From the NCBI GenBank assembly GCA_038210495.1, contig JBBQWR010000017.1, positions 1-64,000 of the forward strand: DNA of 64,000 nt, in the 5' to 3' direction. Each line of letters starts with the position of its first letter. Positions within the stretch are counted from its first letter, which is position 1. Positions 60,764-64,000 of this stretch are shown here, piece after piece. The translations under genes and the position numbers were made by a program. The stretch is from JBBQWR01 sp038210495. Lineage in GTDB: Bacteria > Planctomycetota > Planctomycetia > Pirellulales > DATAWG01. The notes below the pieces were generated by a model. That model searched no databases. It was not told the origin of the DNA and worked only from the letters and a program-made list of their open reading frames with translations.

Positions 60764-61047
60764 AGATTTCCTTCCTCGATCCCCCAGCAGCCATGAACTC
60801 GTTAGCGCGGTCTCAATTCCGCTATCGGTGGGCTTTGCTGCACACGCATCCCCCGGACCAGCAGTAGCACGACTTTTGCGTCGTGTGCGTAGGCGGGCGG
60901 ATTGTTTCTCGAGTCGGGGTCGGATAGTTCATCGTCGGCGGTTTTCGTGTTCCCCTTTTTGGGCACGGGACAGGCGATTCTTCAAGAGTCATTTTACAAG
61001 CGGCGCCTCCGCGATTTGGCGGAGTCAGCAGCGGAACGAGAGCCTTT
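60764..61047 (+). other. typA upstream region
   Basis: 284 bp without a protein-like ORF. It contains moderately T-rich tracts (ttttttgggcacggg near 60955) and no recognisable RNA gene. The typA promoter is expected here; no convincing -35/-10 pair was identified. The ribosome-binding site before ATG 61048 is weak (gagag). Confidence 0.4.
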
Positions 61048-62913
61048 ATGTCTACGTCTGAAATCGTCAGTTCCAAATCGCACGGCGTCGGCGCCAATGC
61101 CCGTCGCGAAGACATCCGCAACATCGCGATCATCGCTCACGTCGACCACGGCAAGACGACGCTGGTCGATTGCTTGCTGCGTCAGAGCGGCGAGTTTCGC
61201 GCGAGCCAACTCGTCGGTGATTGCATCCTCGACTCGAACGATCTGGAGCGCGAACGGGGCATTACGATTCTCGCCAAGAACATCGCCATGCACTACAAGG
61301 GGGTCAAAATCAATTTGATCGACACCCCCGGCCACGCCGATTTCGGCGGCGAAGTCGAGCGCGTGCTGGGCTTGGCGGATGGCGCCCTGGTACTCATCGA
61401 CGCCGCCGAGGGCCCGATGCCGCAGACGCGATTCGTGCTCACCAAGGCCCTCGAAGCCGGTCTGCAACCGATCGTCGTCATCAACAAGATCGACCGTCCC
61501 GACGCGCGGGCCGACGAAGTGCTCAACGAGGCTTTCGAGCTGTTCATGGAATTGGGCGCCAACAATGATCTGTCCGATTTTCCTTACATCTTCGCCACCG
61601 GCCGCGGCGGATATGCAACGCACGATCCGGCCAACCCGGGCGATTCGATTCATCCGCTACTGGATTTGGTGCTGGAAAAGGTGCCCGGCCCGGAGATCGA
61701 CACCGAATCGCCGCTGCAAATGCTGGTCACCACGCTCGACTGGTCCGATTACGTAGGCCGGATCGCGATTGGCCGGATTCGCTCGGGCAATCTGCGCCGC
61801 GGGCAACAAGTCTCGCTGATGCAAGCGGACAACCAAGTGGTCAACTGCAAGGTCGCTCAGCTTTACGTGTTCGACAAGCTCGGCCGCACTGAGGTCGAGG
61901 AAGCGACCGCCGGCGATATCGCGGCGATCGTTGGACTGCCGGACGTCGAAATCGGCGACACGGTGAGCGACACGGAACATCAATGCGCCCTACCCCGGCT
62001 GACCATCGACGAGCCGACGCTGCAAATGGTGTTTGCCGTCAACACGTCTCCCATGGTCGGCCGCGCGGGCAAATTTGTCACCACGCGACATCTTCGCGAT
62101 CGACTCATGAAAGAACTGGAGCGCAATGTCGCGCTGCGGGTCGAGCCGGTCGTCGGAACCGAAACGTTCTCCGTCGCGGGGCGCGGGCTATTGCACTTGG
62201 GCGTGCTCATCGAAACGATGCGCCGCGAGGGCTATGAACTTTCGATCGGCAAGCCGCAGGTGATCGTCCGCACGGTGGATGGCGTCACCGAAGAGCCATT
62301 CGAATCGCTCGTGGTCGAAGTGCCGCACGAAAAGATGGGCCCGGTCATGGAGATGGTCGGCGCCCGGCGGGGCAAGATGATCGAGATGCACAACCGCGGC
62401 GAGTATGCCCACCTGATCTTTTCGATCCCGGCCCGCGGGCTGATCGGGATGCGAACAAAACTGCTCAACGCGACTCAAGGCATGGCGATCATGCATCACC
62501 GGTTCGAGTGCTATCGGCCGATGGAAGGCGAGATCGTCAGCCGCCCGAACGGCGTGCTGATTTCGATGGTGCCCGGCCGGACGGTCGCGTTCGGGCTCGA
62601 CGGACTGCAAAATCGGGCCGAAATGTTCGTCGGACCCGGCGAAGAAGTTTATGAAGGAATGATCGTCGGCGAGAACAGCCGTTCAGGTGACATGACGGTC
62701 AATCCCACGAAGGAAAAGAAGTTGACCAACATGCGGGCGTCCGGCAGCGACCGCAACATCCTGCTCAAACCGCCGCGACTATTGACGCTCGAAGCGGCGC
62801 TCGAATACATCGAAGAGGACGAGCTGGTGGAAGTGACGCCTGACAAAATTCGGATGCGCAAAATCCTGCTGCAAGAGCACGAACGGCGAAAAGAATCCCG
62901 CCGCCGAGCGTAA
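61048..62913 (+). CDS. typA: Ribosome-associated translational GTPase TypA/BipA
   Basis: 621 aa. Translation-factor GTPase: G1 AHVDHGKTT (30-38), the T of switch I in ERERGITILAKN, G3 DTPGHADF, G4 NKID; then an EF-G-like domain II and the TypA-specific C-terminus (GRTVAFGLDGLQNRAEMFVG PGEEVYEGM, TVNPTKEKKLTNMRASGSD, LEAALEYIEEDELVEVTP). A ~20-residue N-terminal extension precedes the G domain. It is thought to aid 50S maturation and stress adaptation. Full length. Confidence 0.96.
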   Translation: MSTSEIVSSKSHGVGANARREDIRNIAIIAHVDHGKTTLVDCLLRQSGEFRASQLVGDCILDSNDLERERGITILAKNIAMHYKGVKINLIDTPGHADFGGEVERVLGLADGALVLIDAAEGPMPQTRFVLTKALEAGLQPIVVINKIDRPDARADEVLNEAFELFMELGANNDLSDFPYIFATGRGGYATHDPANPGDSIHPLLDLVLEKVPGPEIDTESPLQMLVTTLDWSDYVGRIAIGRIRSGNLRRGQQVSLMQADNQVVNCKVAQLYVFDKLGRTEVEEATAGDIAAIVGLPDVEIGDTVSDTEHQCALPRLTIDEPTLQMVFAVNTSPMVGRAGKFVTTRHLRDRLMKELERNVALRVEPVVGTETFSVAGRGLLHLGVLIETMRREGYELSIGKPQVIVRTVDGVTEEPFESLVVEVPHEKMGPVMEMVGARRGKMIEMHNRGEYAHLIFSIPARGLIGMRTKLLNATQGMAIMHHRFECYRPMEGEIVSRPNGVLISMVPGRTVAFGLDGLQNRAEMFVGPGEEVYEGMIVGENSRSGDMTVNPTKEKKLTNMRASGSDRNILLKPPRLLTLEAALEYIEEDELVEVTPDKIRMRKILLQEHERRKESRRRA

Positions 62914-63012
62914 ACGCTCTGACGGGGCAAAAAGCATGAATCGGGCGTCAGAGGCGCGGGCGCCAGAGGCGCCGGTGGCGCTTCGCCGAAGCCCCGGCGC
63001 TGCGGCAAGTTG

Positions 63013-63424
63013 CTATCGGCCTTGATGCGCCGGCGTATTCGTCGCCCAAGCCGTCCCGATCACTGCGGTGATAGGACGCAGTTTCTGGGAGGCCGGATCG
63101 GCCTGCACGCCAAAATTCTCAAGCGCCGTCCCCCCGAGCAATAAAAGCGAGTTCGGTGGGCCGAATACGACGAGGCACGTGATCGATTCATCGCTTCCCT
63201 CGATGGTGAACACGGCTTCGCCAACTAACCAACGATCTTTCGTCCCCTCGGCAAACACGAAAATCGCGAGTGAACTTCGGTTCGATGCCGATTTCTTTGA
63301 GACGGCTTTCAGGCGCGAAGCTATAAATGGCGCCGGTGTCGACCCAGAACGGTTTCTGGAAGTTTTCACCAGGCGCCTTCGGATTGGCGATGGTAACTTT
63401 AACTTGAAAGATGCCACTGACGAA
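63013..63424 (-). pseudogene. Retropepsin-like aspartic protease, frameshifted
   Basis: The N-terminal part reads GIFQVKVTIANPKAPGENFQ then KPFWVDTGAIYSFAPESRLK EIGIEPK (63424 to about 63280), with the catalytic DTGA at about 63340. From about 63265 the matching sequence continues in a different frame: IFVFAEGTKDRWLVGEAVFT, then CLVVFGPPNSLLLLGGTALE NFGVQADP. Together they make a single-domain clan AA aspartic protease of about 130 aa. The shift falls at the run aaaa (63260-63264). No convincing start codon precedes GIFQV. The gene is either inactive or carries a sequencing error. Confidence 0.6.
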
Positions 63425-63545
63425 GCTCTCGTAGCTTCTTGGACGATTGCGGATAGCCGGGCCGGACAGTCGGCCTACCGCGGAAATGTCGCTAACGGCT
63501 CTCCGACCGGGGCGCAATCAATCGGCTTTCCCGAACGGCCGATTC

Positions 63546-64000
63546 TCATTTTCGCGATGTTTTGATGCTATCGCGATCGATGTGGTCGGGCGTCCGGGGC
63601 GTGTCGGCCGCCGGTTTTGACTGCGAAAAGATAGCGATCACAATCACGACGACCGCGAGCAGAAACACGCCGCCCATCACCAGCCACAGCCATTTGGGTA
63701 TCGAGACCACGGGCTTCGGCCGACGATGGATTCGTTGTTCCAAGATTCCGCGAGCCGCGCCGCCGCCAATCTCCGAGGCGCCAAAGAGGACGCTCGTCGG
63801 GTCGTCTTCAAGGGCGCTGTCCAGCGATTGAGCCTTGGGGATGGTCATTTTGCCAGAACCAGAACCGACAATCTCGCCGGGAAATGGAATTGGCCCCGAG
63901 CCCGAAACGGTGGCCTGCGGTCCTGATTTGCGTGGATCGCGACCGACTGCCCCCAGGCCATTGTTGCCTCCCTTGCTGCTGCCTCCCTTGCTGTCGCCGG
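63546..64000 (-). CDS. C-terminal part of a single-TM protein (5' end outside window)
   Basis: The frame is open from the window edge to the stop at 63546-63548. An internal ATG at 63848 gives 100 aa, but the frame continues upstream with Gly/Ser/Lys-rich linker sequence (GDSKGGSSKGGNNGLGAVGR), so the true start probably lies beyond 64000. A positively charged stretch (RIHRRPKPVVS) precedes one TM helix (LWLVMGGVFLLAVVVIVIAI), with a short polar tail. It could be the tail of a kinase, FHA or other signalling protein; the visible part does not say. Confidence 0.55.
   Translation of the reverse strand, partial: GDSKGGSSKGGNNGLGAVGRDPRKSGPQATVSGSGPIPFPGEIVGSGSGKMTIPKAQSLDSALEDDPTSVLFGASEIGGGAARGILEQRIHRRPKPVVSIPKWLWLVMGGVFLLAVVVIVIAIFSQSKPAADTPRTPDHIDRDSIKTSRK

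Overview
The window looks like chromosomal DNA from a planctomycete, most likely of the Pirellulales. The reasons are: a paired cytochrome/PSD1 (DUF1549/DUF1553) and DUF1501 locus, PEP-CTERM sorting tails, LEPR-XLL-like N-termini on secreted proteins, a WD40-fused serine/threonine kinase, a giant cadherin-like surface protein, GC-rich coding DNA, and several intergenic hairpin repeat families. No rRNA, tRNA, CRISPR array or prophage was recognised.

Layout. 1-7000: an eroded mobile-element zone (IS4-type transposase tail, two group II intron fragments on the minus strand, two orphan PEP-CTERM anchors) surrounding the PSD1/DUF1501 pair and a small membrane protein. 6885-14000: minus-strand accessory genes: a Tyr/Pro-rich secreted protein; a three-gene module (P-loop ATPase, arrestin-like protein, DUF3592-like membrane protein with its own arrestin-like tail); a free-standing RNA polymerase alpha-CTD protein; a single-chain Vsr nickase/cytosine-5 methyltransferase; and a PilZ protein. 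14189-27476: two very large minus-strand genes, a 1759-aa zinc-ribbon/kinase/WD40 receptor with 21 WD repeats and a ~2606-aa surface adhesin-like protein, the latter behind a good sigma70-type promoter. 28097-37775: secreted proteins, a calcineurin-like protein with a decayed active site translationally coupled to a membrane-anchored SMC-like ATPase (YhaO/YhaN or SbcDC-like), a periplasmic HtrA-type protease, and an Ala-rich LEPR-XLL protein with a textbook terminator.

38054-47286 is housekeeping: pheA, then, after a small accessory pair (one member frameshifted) and a secreted protein, a co-directional run aroF-tpiA-secG-yicC-gmk-rpoZ-coaC-coaB, in which coaC and coaB are separate genes rather than fused. 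47557-62913 holds a MORN-type lipoprotein, ftsH, a small conserved protein, an Rrf2 regulator, lspA, a DksA/TraR zinc-finger protein, a small conserved protein, pyruvate carboxylase, a flippase-like membrane protein, a nucleoside hydrolase, trpD and typA. The right end has a frameshifted retropepsin-like protease and the C-terminal part of a membrane-anchored protein that runs out of the window.

The best candidates for something not well described are the ATPase/arrestin/DUF3592 module (8419-10978), the Vsr-methyltransferase fusion (11784-13364), and the pseudo-nuclease plus transmembrane SMC-like pair (29088-34057). All functional statements come from reading the sequence and family knowledge; no database search was run.
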